Source: a bacterium (lineage in GTDB: Bacteria; Vulcanimicrobiota; Xenobia; RGZZ01). From it: a stretch of 7,339 nt of DNA. Positions 1 through 6,709 of this stretch are shown piece after piece. Position 1 is the stretch's first letter. Each line of letters starts with the position of its first letter. A model generated the notes under the pieces. That model did not search any database, was not told the DNA's origin, and saw only the letters and a list, made by a program, of their open reading frames with translations. Location of the stretch: positions 1 to 7,339 of the forward strand of contig JAJXVI010000109.1 of assembly GCA_021782195.1 (NCBI GenBank), written 5' to 3'. The position numbers and the translations under genes were made by a program.

Positions 1-312
1 GAACAGGCCACGCCGGCAGACATCCAGTACGAGGTCGGCCTGCTGCTCGGGCGACTGGGCTTCATCCGCCGCGATTTCGAACGTCGCTTTGTACCCCGTC
101 TCCGCGCCGAACGGTCGGCAACCATGGTCGAACTGGCGCGCGACTTCTGGGACAACCTCCTGTCGCTCCAGAACGGGCTGTATTCCATGCTCGAGTTTAG
201 CAACCTCGGTCGCCCGGACATGCTCTACCGAGGACTCCACGAGTGTGTCGCCGCCGGGCACGCGATGCGAGCCTCCCAGGAACGCATCGAAGAGGCACTT
301 GGCGAGACCTGA
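1..312 (+). CDS. 3' end of an unrecognised, predominantly helical protein
   Basis: This reading frame is open from the first base of the window and ends at TGA 310-312, giving the last 103 residues of a protein whose start lies upstream. I do not recognise the family. The visible part is rich in Leu, Arg, Glu and Ala, with few prolines or glycines, and looks like a run of amphipathic helices. Landmarks include YEVGLLLGRLGF near the left edge, an Arg-rich stretch (RRDFERRF) and a C-terminal helix ending RIEEALGET. No signal peptide, membrane span or catalytic motif is visible in this fragment. An internal ATG at 124 could give a 62-residue product, but the frame reads through it without a stop and no convincing ribosome binding site precedes it, so I treat it as internal. 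The next gene lies 125 bp downstream on the same strand. That gap holds a GCCAGG/CCTGGC inverted repeat (325-354) with a long loop and no T-run, and no convincing promoter. Confidence 0.6.
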   Translation, partial: EQATPADIQYEVGLLLGRLGFIRRDFERRFVPRLRAERSATMVELARDFWDNLLSLQNGLYSMLEFSNLGRPDMLYRGLHECVAAGHAMRASQERIEEALGET

Positions 313-437
313 CCGACGCCCCTCGCCAGGTTTCCGCCCGCTGGGGCCCCTGGCCGGTCTCCCTGTCCGTGAGAACGCGGAAGGCAGGGTCGAGAAATTC
401 ACCACGCATTTCCCAGTTTGATTGAGAGGTTTTCCTG

Positions 438-1322
438 ATGAAGAAGGTTGCAATCACCGGTGCGAGCGGACTCCTGGGACAGGCGATCACCCCCGCGCTG
501 CGTGCCCGCGGATGTGAGGTCGTCACACTTTCGAGAACCGCCGGACCCGGTCGCGTGCCGTGGAATCCGGAAGGCTCCTGGGACGCAACGCCGCTGGAGG
601 GGTGCGATGGCGTCATCCATCTGGCCGGTGAGAACATCGGTCAGCGCTGGACGCCCGAGAAGAAGGAAAGGATACGTGCAAGTCGCGTAGACGGCACGGC
701 GTCACTGTGCAAGGCCCTGCTTTCACTCGCGTCGCCGCCACCGGTCTTCGTGAGCGCTTCCGCGATCGGACTGTACGGAAACCGGGGCGACGAGCTGCTC
801 TCCGAGGACAGCGCGCGTGGAAAGGGATTCCTGTCCGATGTCGTGAGCGCCTGGGAGGAAGCGGCGCAGCCGTTTCGCGATGCGGGGACGCGCGTGGTCA
901 GTCTGCGGCTGGGGATGGTGCTGGCAGAGGAAGGCGGCGCGCTCGCTAAAATGCTGACCCCCTTCCGCCTGGGAGCGGGGGGACCGATCGGCAGTGGAAA
1001 ACAGTATATGAGCTGGGTCGCGCGTGAGGACGCAGCGCGGGCCTTCGTGTTCGCGCTCGAACAACAGGGGCTGCAGGGCGCCTGTAACGTCGTGGCTCCT
1101 CAGCCCGTTCGGAACGCCGAGTTCACGAAGATCCTCGGACGCGTGCTGGGACGGCCCGCCCTGCTCCGCGCTCCCGCCTCGGCCGTACGCGTGATGTTTG
1201 GAGAAATGGCCGATGAACTGCTGCTGTCCAGCACGCGGGTGGAGCCCGGGCGTCTGCTGGAGGCCGGCTTCACCTTCCAGTACCCGGATCTCGAGAAAGC
1301 GCTGCGCGCCATCCTGGGATAG
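438..1322 (+). CDS. TIGR01777 (YfcH-type) NAD(P)-binding epimerase/dehydratase family protein
   Basis: This complete 294-residue protein is an atypical short-chain dehydrogenase of the TIGR01777 family (E. coli YfcH and human SDR39U1 are relatives). The family is annotated as sugar-nucleotide epimerase-like, but its substrate is not established. It is predicted to be soluble and cytoplasmic. The N-terminal Rossmann glycine motif GASGLLG is at residues 8-14, and HLAGENIG (61-68) is the family's second nucleotide-site signature. SASAIGLYGNRGDE (106-119) carries the conserved Tyr-Gly and acidic residues, followed by LSEDS. GAGGPIGSGKQYMSW (179-193) is a strong family signature. The C-terminal part, from about residue 220, has the family's GEMADELLLSS (255-265) and RLLEAGF (272-278) motifs, corresponding to the DUF1731 tail. 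Length is normal for the family. The ATG at 438 is supported by GAGAGG at 424-429, eight bases upstream. The gene ends 35 bp from the 3' end of folD on the other strand. Confidence 0.93.
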   Translation: MKKVAITGASGLLGQAITPALRARGCEVVTLSRTAGPGRVPWNPEGSWDATPLEGCDGVIHLAGENIGQRWTPEKKERIRASRVDGTASLCKALLSLASPPPVFVSASAIGLYGNRGDELLSEDSARGKGFLSDVVSAWEEAAQPFRDAGTRVVSLRLGMVLAEEGGALAKMLTPFRLGAGGPIGSGKQYMSWVAREDAARAFVFALEQQGLQGACNVVAPQPVRNAEFTKILGRVLGRPALLRAPASAVRVMFGEMADELLLSSTRVEPGRLLEAGFTFQYPDLEKALRAILG

Positions 1323-1336
1323 CCGGTGCGACCGGC
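1322..1336. terminator. Small hairpin between convergent genes, possible transcript end
   Basis: A perfect inverted repeat GCCGGT-gcg-ACCGGC begins on the last base of the epimerase stop codon and sits inside the 35-bp gap between two convergent genes. Being symmetric, it would form in transcripts from either strand. The stem is only 6 bp and no T-run follows on either side, so it does not look like a classical intrinsic terminator. It could mark RNA 3' ends or work with Rho. The placement is suggestive but the structure could be chance in GC-rich DNA. Confidence 0.3.
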
Positions 1337-1357
1337 CTCCACGCCCCACCGTTCCCG

Positions 1358-2239
1358 TCAGAGCGTTTCTGAACCTCGTTTCTGGGCCAGCGCGGTCTGC
1401 ACGAGATTGGAGAGGAGCATGGCGGCGGTGACGGGCCCCACTCCACCAGGAACCGGGGTGATCGCGAGCACCTTGCCGCGAACCGCCTCGAAGTCGACGT
1501 CCCCCACCATGCGCCCTCCTTCGAAGTTGATCCCGACGTCGACAACCACCGCGCCCTCGCGTACGTGCGTCGCACCGATGAATCGCGCCCTTCCTACGGA
1601 GACCACGAGGATGTCGGCGCGCAAGGTCTCGGTTGCCAGGTCCGGAGTTTTCGAGTGACACGTGACCACGGTTGCGTCACGCGCCAGCAGCAGGGCGGCG
1701 ACAGGCTTCCCGACGATGTTGCTGCGCCCGACGACGACGACTCGCCTCCCGGCAATCTGCACGCCGTAATGCTCCAGAATGCGGATCACCGCCGCCGCGG
1801 TCGACGCGACCATGTAGGGCCGACCCAGCATGAGTCGCCCCATGTTCGCGTAGCTGATACCTTCCACGTCCTTGGCGGTGGGAACGTGCGCATACAGCGC
1901 AATGGGATCCACGTGAGGGGGGAGCGGATGTTCGATCAGCAGGCCGTGCACCCTCGGGTCGGAAGCGATCGATTCCAGGCGTTTGCCGAGCGCGCGCATG
2001 TTCGAGACCCACGGGGTCAGGTCGTGAAGCGTGCAGGTCATGCCCAGGTCACGACACGCACGGGCCTTGCTTTCCGCATACTTTCGCGCGGCCAGGTCAG
2101 CCGTCAGGAGCACCACAGCGAGGCCCGGAGAATCGTCTGGCATCTCGCGCGACACATGGTCGCGCAACGAAGCGCGCACGGCCCGGGCGACGCTCACACC
2201 ATCGAGGAGGCCGTCACGAATGGGTGCAGGCGGGTTCAA
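1358..2239 (-). CDS. folD: FolD-family methylenetetrahydrofolate dehydrogenase/cyclohydrolase, divergent active site
   Basis: This 293-residue protein belongs to the cytoplasmic FolD family, which interconverts 5,10-methylene-THF, 5,10-methenyl-THF and 10-formyl-THF with NADP. The whole fold is present: LLDG near the N-terminus; YAESK (Tyr54, Lys58), matching the catalytic Tyr/Lys pair; KDVEG (123-127); the NADP-binding motif VVGRSNIVGKP (169-179); then GAVVVDVGIN, GDVDF and the C-terminal ITPVPGGVGPVTAAML. Several usually conserved positions differ. The active-site Gln of the VQLPLP motif is Glu103 (IEHPLP), the second Asp of KDVDG is Glu126, and the PCTP motif is replaced by ASTA (145-148). 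The start is TTG, preceded on the minus strand by GGGAGG (2255-2250) ten bases away; LLDG then begins at residue 11, close to where family members have it. It follows the M50 protease gene by 6 bp and is probably co-transcribed with it. Family membership is secure, but whether both activities remain is open. Confidence 0.92.
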   Translation of the reverse strand: MNPPAPIRDGLLDGVSVARAVRASLRDHVSREMPDDSPGLAVVLLTADLAARKYAESKARACRDLGMTCTLHDLTPWVSNMRALGKRLESIASDPRVHGLLIEHPLPPHVDPIALYAHVPTAKDVEGISYANMGRLMLGRPYMVASTAAAVIRILEHYGVQIAGRRVVVVGRSNIVGKPVAALLLARDATVVTCHSKTPDLATETLRADILVVSVGRARFIGATHVREGAVVVDVGINFEGGRMVGDVDFEAVRGKVLAITPVPGGVGPVTAAMLLSNLVQTALAQKRGSETL

Positions 2240-2245
2240 GGCGCG

Positions 2246-2902
2246 TCATCCTCCCACAATCAAGCGTCGAGCCATCGTGAGAATCGGCCCGGCAACCGCA
2301 GGAAAGAAGAACCACAGCACGAGCAGACCAACCATTGACATCATCGGGTTGCGCATGGTTGCCTGCCAGCTTCGTGCAACGGACTCGGGCATGAGCAACG
2401 TGATGGCCGTGGCCCCGTCCAGGGGAGTGACCGGCATGAGGTTGAGAACGAACAGCAGCACATTCAGGGTAAAAAGAATCTCGAGCAGGAGCAGAAGCGT
2501 CTGACTCGGGTGGAAATTGAAGACCCCGACACTCAAGAAACGCAGCGCGAAACCGCCTAATAGTGCCAGGAGGAGGTTCGCAAGCGGCCCGGCAAGCGCC
2601 ATCCAGGCCGCGCGTCGTGGATGACGAGACGCCCAGTGCGGATCGAACGGCGTGGACGCCCAGCCCATCATCATCGCACCTCCGCCACCGGCGGCTGACA
2701 TGAGCCAGACCAGCCAGGGAATCACCACCATGCCAATGGGTTCCCGTCGTATGTGTGGCAACGGGTCAAGCGTCACCTGAGCGGTGGCGGTATCATCGCC
2801 CCCGAGGGCCGCAGTCAGGGCGTGCGCGGCCTCGTGAAAGACGGTTGAGAAAAGGAAGATCACGTACCACGCAATCCCCAGGGCAAAGGTACTGGCGTGC
2901 AC
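2246..2902 (-). CDS. M50 (site-2 protease type) membrane zinc metallopeptidase
   Basis: This 218-residue integral membrane protein belongs to peptidase family M50, which cleaves substrates within or near the membrane. The HExxH zinc motif is HEAAH at residues 23-27, in the first hydrophobic segment (about 8-33). The third zinc ligand is in NLMPVTPLDG, with Asp162, near the end of a later hydrophobic segment (about 134-156). Between them are VTLDPLPHI (43-51), the GWASTPFDP segment (80-88) and AGPLANLLLALL (104-115), all typical of the short YwhC-like bacterial branch that lacks PDZ or CBS domains. A last hydrophobic segment runs from about 190 to 210. The start is GTG, preceded on the minus strand by GGAGGTG (2913-2907), which sets the start 4-5 bases later and places the zinc motif at the expected distance from the N-terminus. 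The gene is divergent from the DUF58 operon and lies just upstream of folD. Its substrate cannot be told from sequence, and no anti-sigma factor gene is adjacent. Confidence 0.93.
   Translation of the reverse strand: MHASTFALGIAWYVIFLFSTVFHEAAHALTAALGGDDTATAQVTLDPLPHIRREPIGMVVIPWLVWLMSAAGGGGAMMMGWASTPFDPHWASRHPRRAAWMALAGPLANLLLALLGGFALRFLSVGVFNFHPSQTLLLLLEILFTLNVLLFVLNLMPVTPLDGATAITLLMPESVARSWQATMRNPMMSMVGLLVLWFFFPAVAGPILTMARRLIVGG
2250..2255 (-). promoter_or_regulatory. Ribosome binding site of folD, inside the 3' end of the M50 gene
   Basis: The minus strand reads GGGAGG just before the M50 stop codon. It is 10 bases from the TTG used for folD and directly abuts an out-of-frame ATG (2249-2247). 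That ATG overlaps the M50 stop as ATGA but opens only 11 codons before a stop. With zero spacing the ATG is a poor start, so the site favours TTG 2239. The arrangement suggests translational coupling between the two genes. Confidence 0.55.
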
Positions 2903-2906
2903 AGAG

Positions 2907-2913
2907 CACCTCC
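2907..2913 (-). promoter_or_regulatory. Ribosome binding site deciding the GTG start of the M50 gene
   Basis: GGAGGTG on the minus strand lies just upstream of GTG 2902-2900. No ATG suits the N-terminus, so this strong Shine-Dalgarno match decides the start. Confidence 0.6.
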
Positions 2914-2946
2914 GTGCACGCGAAGTTCAGCGGTGACAAAGCATGC

Positions 2947-2959
2947 TCCTGCGACAGGA
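2947..2959. repeat. Short inverted repeat in the divergent intergenic region
   Basis: TCCTG-CGA-CAGGA is a perfect 5-bp inverted repeat with a 3-base centre, about halfway between the divergent M50 and DUF58 genes. A weak -35-like GCGACA lies within it. It has the same arm-3-arm layout as the longer inverted repeat at 2999-3015 but an unrelated sequence. It could be an operator half or chance. Confidence 0.3.
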
Positions 2960-2980
2960 TGCTGGCGGCCGATGTAAAAG
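2951..2980 (+). promoter_or_regulatory. Weak promoter candidate for the DUF58 operon
   Basis: GCGACA (2951-2956) and TAAAAG (2975-2980) are separated by 18 bases; each matches the sigma-70 consensus at four of six positions. TAAAAG is the most AT-rich short stretch of the gap and lies 52 bases before the DUF58 start. In an organism of unknown promoter rules this is only a candidate. I found no convincing promoter for the divergent M50 gene: a TTGTCA on the minus strand (2939-2934) has no -10 partner at a suitable distance. Confidence 0.22.
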
Positions 2981-2998
2981 GATCTCGCTCAGGCGGAA

Positions 2999-3015
2999 CA
3001 ACGCGGCACGCGTTG
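2999..3015. repeat. Perfect 17-nt palindrome ahead of the DUF58 operon, possible operator or leader hairpin
   Basis: CAACGCG-GCA-CGCGTTG has 7-bp arms and a 3-base centre and ends 17 bases before the DUF58 ATG. Downstream of the candidate -10 element, it would either bind a dimeric regulator or form a stable hairpin in the 5' leader of the operon mRNA close to the ribosome binding site. No regulator gene is next to it. The symmetry is seen directly; the function is inference. Confidence 0.4.
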
Positions 3016-3032
3016 CGTCTCTATGAGGTACG

Positions 3033-4523
3033 ATGGCCTTTCAAGCGGCTTCCCCCTCACTCCACTCGCCCGGGTCGATAGTCGACACGCCCCGGCCGTC
3101 TTCGGCTGATCGCCACCCCTTTGACTCCGAGAAGCGCTCTTCAAGCGTGCGGCGAGCGCTACGTGTGGCGATTGGCCTTTTTCCATTTACCGCTGTCGGC
3201 CTCACCGTCATCGTCGCCTCGCTGGCCACGGGTTGGTATCAGGGCATCGGTCACCTCGATCTGGTCCTTTTAATGGTGAGTTTCTCAATCCTGGTGGTCA
3301 CAGTGCTGCTCGCTGTTGCGGTCGTGGCTTCTGCAGTGCTGATAAACGGGCGGTTCCGGCGCAATTCATCTCGAACCGTCAGCGAATTCGAAGCAGACGT
3401 CCCGTCAGCAAGCGGATATCATGTCGAGCTTCCATACTGGCTGCCCTGCGTCGACGTCGGATGGCGCTGGGAGCCAGTCGCGGGAGCGTGCCCGGGCAAA
3501 CTTGAACTGCGCACCGAACGCGACGAGACGAACGAGATCGTGACCGTGCCAGGACGAGGCATGTACAGGTCGGTGGTACGACGCATCGTTGTGCGAGACG
3601 TGCTGGACCTGTGCCGCGTTTCGTGGGTGACCAGCGAACCGGTGACGCTGCGTGTTCTCCCGCACCGGGGAAAACTCGAGCAACTCGTCCCCCTCCTGGG
3701 CTACGTAAGCGGAGAAGACATCTCCGACCCCTTTGGAGAACCCTGGGGTGACCGAGTAGACATGCGCCAGTACGCCGCCGGGGATTCCCCGCGAATGATC
3801 ATGTGGAAGATCTACGCACGCTCAAGAAAAGTGATGGTCCGCATCAACGAGCGCGCGGTGGAGGCACGGCCACGCGGCTGCGGCTACCTCATTGCTCCCC
3901 CGGAGCACCTCACGGCGAAAACTTCGCGCCACCCGCTCGCGTTTCTTTCCCGCGTCTGGCGCAAGGCCAGAGTCCGGTCAGATGAAGCGTCCGCGGGCAT
4001 CGCACGCGTTGTCCTCGAGGGACGCCTGCTTGGCGACGACTGGAAGTTCGGAGCGGACGGCGGAAGTGCAGCAGTCAGCGATCTCAGCGAAGCCCTCGAC
4101 GCCGTCGCCCGAAGCGGCACCCCGGAGGTCACCGAATGCGGTCTGTCGGTTTTTCTGGAGCAGGTCGGACGCGAGGGCTTTGCCTACTGCGTGTTGTTCG
4201 CACCTCCGCAACCAGGCCCGTGGCTCGACGCCACGCTCGAGGCGTGCAGCCGTACCAGCCTGCGGATCCACGTCCTGATTGGTGTCGATGGTGTGGCCCC
4301 CGAACTCGAACGCGGCCAGAAAGCCGCACAGAAAATTCTGCGCCGCCTCACCCTTCGGAATGAAGCGCCTGACAGCCCGACGCGTGCGGAGCTTGCTGCC
4401 GTGGTAAGCACCCTGTCGCGCGTAACTCCCCAGATCCTGCTGGTGGACCGTCTCGCCGGACGCATCATCGGCAATCCGATGAACGTGCTCGCACAGCAGG
4501 CGTCAAGGAGGAACCCGGAGTGA
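3033..4523 (+). CDS. DUF58 domain membrane protein, first gene of a DUF58–transglutaminase–MoxR operon
   Basis: This 496-residue protein starts with a Ser/Pro-rich cytoplasmic-looking segment (about 1-40), followed by two hydrophobic spans (about 45-67 and 76-104) and a large soluble region. The DUF58 signature is RQYAAGDSPR (245-254), followed by the Trp258 position and YARSRKVMVR, matching the family pattern R.Y..GD..R...W...AR. The family often continues into a von Willebrand A-like fold with a DxSxS metal site shortly after this signature. Here the corresponding stretch reads CGYLIAPPEHL and has no such motif. The C-terminal 200 residues have alternating hydrophobic strands (ARVVLEG, YCVLFAPP, IHVLIGVDG), compatible with a degenerate vWA-like domain. 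ATG 3033 has GAGG (3025-3028) four bases upstream, which is close; a GTG around residue 39 is an alternative start. The gene overlaps the next by four bases (GTGA). The biochemical role of DUF58 proteins is not settled; genomic context ties them to MoxR ATPases and transglutaminases. Confidence 0.88.
   Translation: MAFQAASPSLHSPGSIVDTPRPSSADRHPFDSEKRSSSVRRALRVAIGLFPFTAVGLTVIVASLATGWYQGIGHLDLVLLMVSFSILVVTVLLAVAVVASAVLINGRFRRNSSRTVSEFEADVPSASGYHVELPYWLPCVDVGWRWEPVAGACPGKLELRTERDETNEIVTVPGRGMYRSVVRRIVVRDVLDLCRVSWVTSEPVTLRVLPHRGKLEQLVPLLGYVSGEDISDPFGEPWGDRVDMRQYAAGDSPRMIMWKIYARSRKVMVRINERAVEARPRGCGYLIAPPEHLTAKTSRHPLAFLSRVWRKARVRSDEASAGIARVVLEGRLLGDDWKFGADGGSAAVSDLSEALDAVARSGTPEVTECGLSVFLEQVGREGFAYCVLFAPPQPGPWLDATLEACSRTSLRIHVLIGVDGVAPELERGQKAAQKILRRLTLRNEAPDSPTRAELAAVVSTLSRVTPQILLVDRLAGRIIGNPMNVLAQQASRRNPE
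4505..4511 (+). promoter_or_regulatory. Ribosome binding site deciding the GTG start of the transglutaminase gene
   Basis: AAGGAGG lies inside the last codons of the DUF58 gene, eight bases before GTG 4520-4522. The GTG overlaps the DUF58 stop (GTGA), indicating translational coupling and fixing the start. Confidence 0.65.
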
Positions 4524-6709
4524 AGGGTCTGTTCTGGCGGATCACGCCACTCTTCATCTGGTGTGGTGCAATCGTGGTTCTCGGCTCGCAGCTTGCGGTA
4601 AACGTAGCCCTGATAGCAGGGCTTGCCGGGTGCCTGGCCGGCTTCTGGGCCGGCGGACGCGTCGCGGCGTCTCGCGTGCGTCTGTGGTTGCCGTGGATGG
4701 TCGCGCTTCCAATCCAGGGGCTCGTCGCCCTGTTGTCGGATGCCCTGCGCAACGCCGACCTCGTTGCCAGGATTCTGGGGCCGTCCTCGGCCTACGACTT
4801 TTCCTCCGCCGTTTTCTGGTTCGCATCCGTCACCCTGTGGGTCGCCCTCCTCCAGGCGTCGAGTCGTCGCACCTCCCCGTTCGTCGTTCTGGAGGGTGCC
4901 GTACTGACGGTGATCGGCGCATCCCTGTTCGCCGCGCATCGGAACGGTTCCATCAACCGCCCCTTCTTCCTGGTGGATCCCCTGTGGGCCCGCGGTTACG
5001 ATCCGCTTCCCGTATTTCTTGCGATCGGAGGGGCACTCGCAGCAATCGTCGTGGTGCTGCTGGCCAGCAAGAACACACCGTATACGCGAAAGCTGGTGGT
5101 GTTCGACGTTCTGTTGCTGGTCGGTCTGGTCCTCGCGCTCTTCGCATTCTTCCCGGTTGATCACATCAAGGACCTTCGAGACCTCGAAGGAGGCGGACGC
5201 AACAAGCATCTACAATCGTCGCCCGCTCCACTCCCGAGCGGCGCGCACGAATCGGGTGGCCACTCCCGCTCCGGCCAGAACCAGAACCCCTCGGACAACA
5301 ACAATCCGCGCGACAGTGACTACGCCGGTCACAACGACCAACCAGAAGCGGTCGTTCTGCTCCACGACGACTATACTCCACCCGACGGCTATTACTACTT
5401 CCGTCAGAACGTGTTCTCATCATACAACGGAAAGCGCCTGGTCCACGACACCAGTGGACGATATGACCGAGACATCGCTGACGACTTTCCCACCACGACC
5501 ACGACGCTCGCAGTGAATCCACTCAACCCCTCCCTGGTGCACGCCCTCCGCACCACAGTGGTGCTCATTCGTTCCCACTCGCGCCCGTTCGGTCTTATCA
5601 CCGCCACATCGTATACCGCGGCGGACAACCCGGACCCCGCTCATTTTCAGCGCGCCTACAACGTCGTTTCGCAGGTCCTCACCGTCAGCCTCTCGGATCT
5701 GTTGGCGCTCCAGGTCGGGTCTCCGTCGTGGAACCCGCGAACGCTGGCACACTATACGAAAGCACCGACCGATCCACGCTACAGCGCTCTCGCGAAGACC
5801 GCGTGCGCCATCCTCCGACCAGCTCTGCGGAGCAATCCTCTGGCGAGGGCAGTCGCGTGCAAACTCTGGCTTGAGAAGAATGGCACCTACGATCTGCGCA
5901 ACCACTACGAGGGCAGCTCCGACCCGGTGGGCGCATTCCTGTTTGGCAACCTCACGGGATACTGCGTATCGTTCGCACAGGCCGCGGCCATCCTGTACCG
6001 CACGGTTGGAGTCCCGGCCCGAGTCGGAACGGGTTACCTCATTGACGCCCGATTCCGCGGCAACGGGTCCGCGCTCCTGGTTCGGTCGTCCAACGCGCAC
6101 GCGTGGCCCGAAATCTACCTGCAGGGAACTGGCTGGATTCCTCTCGACATCGCGCCATCGCACTCGTTGGTAAAGCCCGCGCCCCCGCCCGACAGTTCCC
6201 AGCAAGACATGTACGGCGACCTCGCGCGTAAGAAAGGCCACCGAGAGCCGACACCGCACGCCCTGGGCAACGGCGATCTGCATCGATTCGCGCGGGAAAT
6301 GCTGTGGAAGGTGATGCGCCTGCTTCGGGTCGCATTCCTTCTGCTGCTCCTTTCAACGTACATCATCAAGGTCTCACGACGCCTCCAGGTCGCGACCTGC
6401 CGAGCGAGCGACCTGCCCCTGTACTCCTACCGCGCAATTCTGGACCGCCTGGCCGACCTCGGCCACATCCGACGCTACGGACAGACGCGAGAAGACTTCG
6501 CCAGTCAGAAACAGCACCTGTGTCCGAGCCTCCAGCCCCTCACGGAACTTCACCTCGAGTGGTCACTTGGAAGCCAGGAGCGTACAGACCCGCCCGACGA
6601 AATCAAAAGGCTTCACGCCCGCGCTCTTCGCGAAATTCGCGAACGCACGACGCTCAGACAACGCCTCCTCGCATTCCTGAACCCGGTCGGGTGGTGGCGG
6701 GTCCGATGA
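4520..6709 (+). CDS. TgpA-like membrane transglutaminase with C-terminal DUF4129-like tail
   Basis: This 729-residue membrane protein has the architecture of bacterial TgpA-like transglutaminases. Six or seven hydrophobic segments occupy roughly residues 7-212. A polar linker rich in Ser, Gly, Asn and His follows (about 224-275), then an extracytoplasmic region (YYYFRQNVFSSYNGKRL and onward). The transglutaminase core has the full triad: Cys482 in GYCVSFAQA, His527 in NAHAWPEIYL and Asp543 in WIPLDIAP, with normal family spacing; DPVGAFLF just before the Cys is also typical. A last membrane span lies at about 599-617. The cytoplasmic tail (YRAILDRLADLGHIRRYGQTREDFA, about 637-661) resembles DUF4129, often found at this position. 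The enzyme is expected to act on protein or peptide amides outside the cytoplasmic membrane; its substrate is unknown. The GTG start overlaps the DUF58 stop and has a strong ribosome binding site. The stop overlaps the ATG of a 10-codon mini-ORF, followed by moxR. Confidence 0.93.
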   Translation: MKGLFWRITPLFIWCGAIVVLGSQLAVNVALIAGLAGCLAGFWAGGRVAASRVRLWLPWMVALPIQGLVALLSDALRNADLVARILGPSSAYDFSSAVFWFASVTLWVALLQASSRRTSPFVVLEGAVLTVIGASLFAAHRNGSINRPFFLVDPLWARGYDPLPVFLAIGGALAAIVVVLLASKNTPYTRKLVVFDVLLLVGLVLALFAFFPVDHIKDLRDLEGGGRNKHLQSSPAPLPSGAHESGGHSRSGQNQNPSDNNNPRDSDYAGHNDQPEAVVLLHDDYTPPDGYYYFRQNVFSSYNGKRLVHDTSGRYDRDIADDFPTTTTTLAVNPLNPSLVHALRTTVVLIRSHSRPFGLITATSYTAADNPDPAHFQRAYNVVSQVLTVSLSDLLALQVGSPSWNPRTLAHYTKAPTDPRYSALAKTACAILRPALRSNPLARAVACKLWLEKNGTYDLRNHYEGSSDPVGAFLFGNLTGYCVSFAQAAAILYRTVGVPARVGTGYLIDARFRGNGSALLVRSSNAHAWPEIYLQGTGWIPLDIAPSHSLVKPAPPPDSSQQDMYGDLARKKGHREPTPHALGNGDLHRFAREMLWKVMRLLRVAFLLLLLSTYIIKVSRRLQVATCRASDLPLYSYRAILDRLADLGHIRRYGQTREDFASQKQHLCPSLQPLTELHLEWSLGSQERTDPPDEIKRLHARALREIRERTTLRQRLLAFLNPVGWWRVR

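Noticed and set aside
124..312. Separate 62-residue gene starting at ATG 124
   Set aside because: The frame is open from base 1 without a stop and no clear ribosome binding site precedes the ATG; it is best read as part of a longer truncated gene.
325..354. GCCAGG/CCTGGC inverted repeat after the first partial gene, considered as a terminator
   Set aside because: The stem is 6 bp with an 18-base loop and no T-run follows, so it does not support an intrinsic terminator.
723..1661. Long minus-strand open frame (312 codons) opposite the epimerase gene and the folD 3' end
   Set aside because: It is Arg/Gly-rich, matches no family I know, and lies opposite two well-supported genes; such antisense frames are common in high-GC DNA.
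2214..2249. 11-codon frame from ATG 2249 on the minus strand
   Set aside because: The ATG directly abuts GGGAGG with no spacing and the frame ends at once; it is noted only as a possible influence on folD translation.
1565..2338. Plus-strand open frame (257 codons) opposite folD
   Set aside because: It covers the folD coding region, has biased His/Arg/Gln composition and no recognisable domain; it is a shadow of folD.
2916..2939. TTGTCA on the minus strand as a -35 element for the M50 gene
   Set aside because: No TATAAT-like hexamer occurs 16-18 bases downstream; the sequence there is GC-rich.
4184..5209. Minus-strand open frame (341 codons) opposite the DUF58/transglutaminase junction
   Set aside because: Its translation is low-complexity and charged with no motifs, and it spans the junction of two secure genes.
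5420..6283. Minus-strand open frame (287 codons) opposite the transglutaminase core
   Set aside because: It mirrors the catalytic domain, has no family features, and shows no ribosome binding site that outweighs the gene on the other strand.
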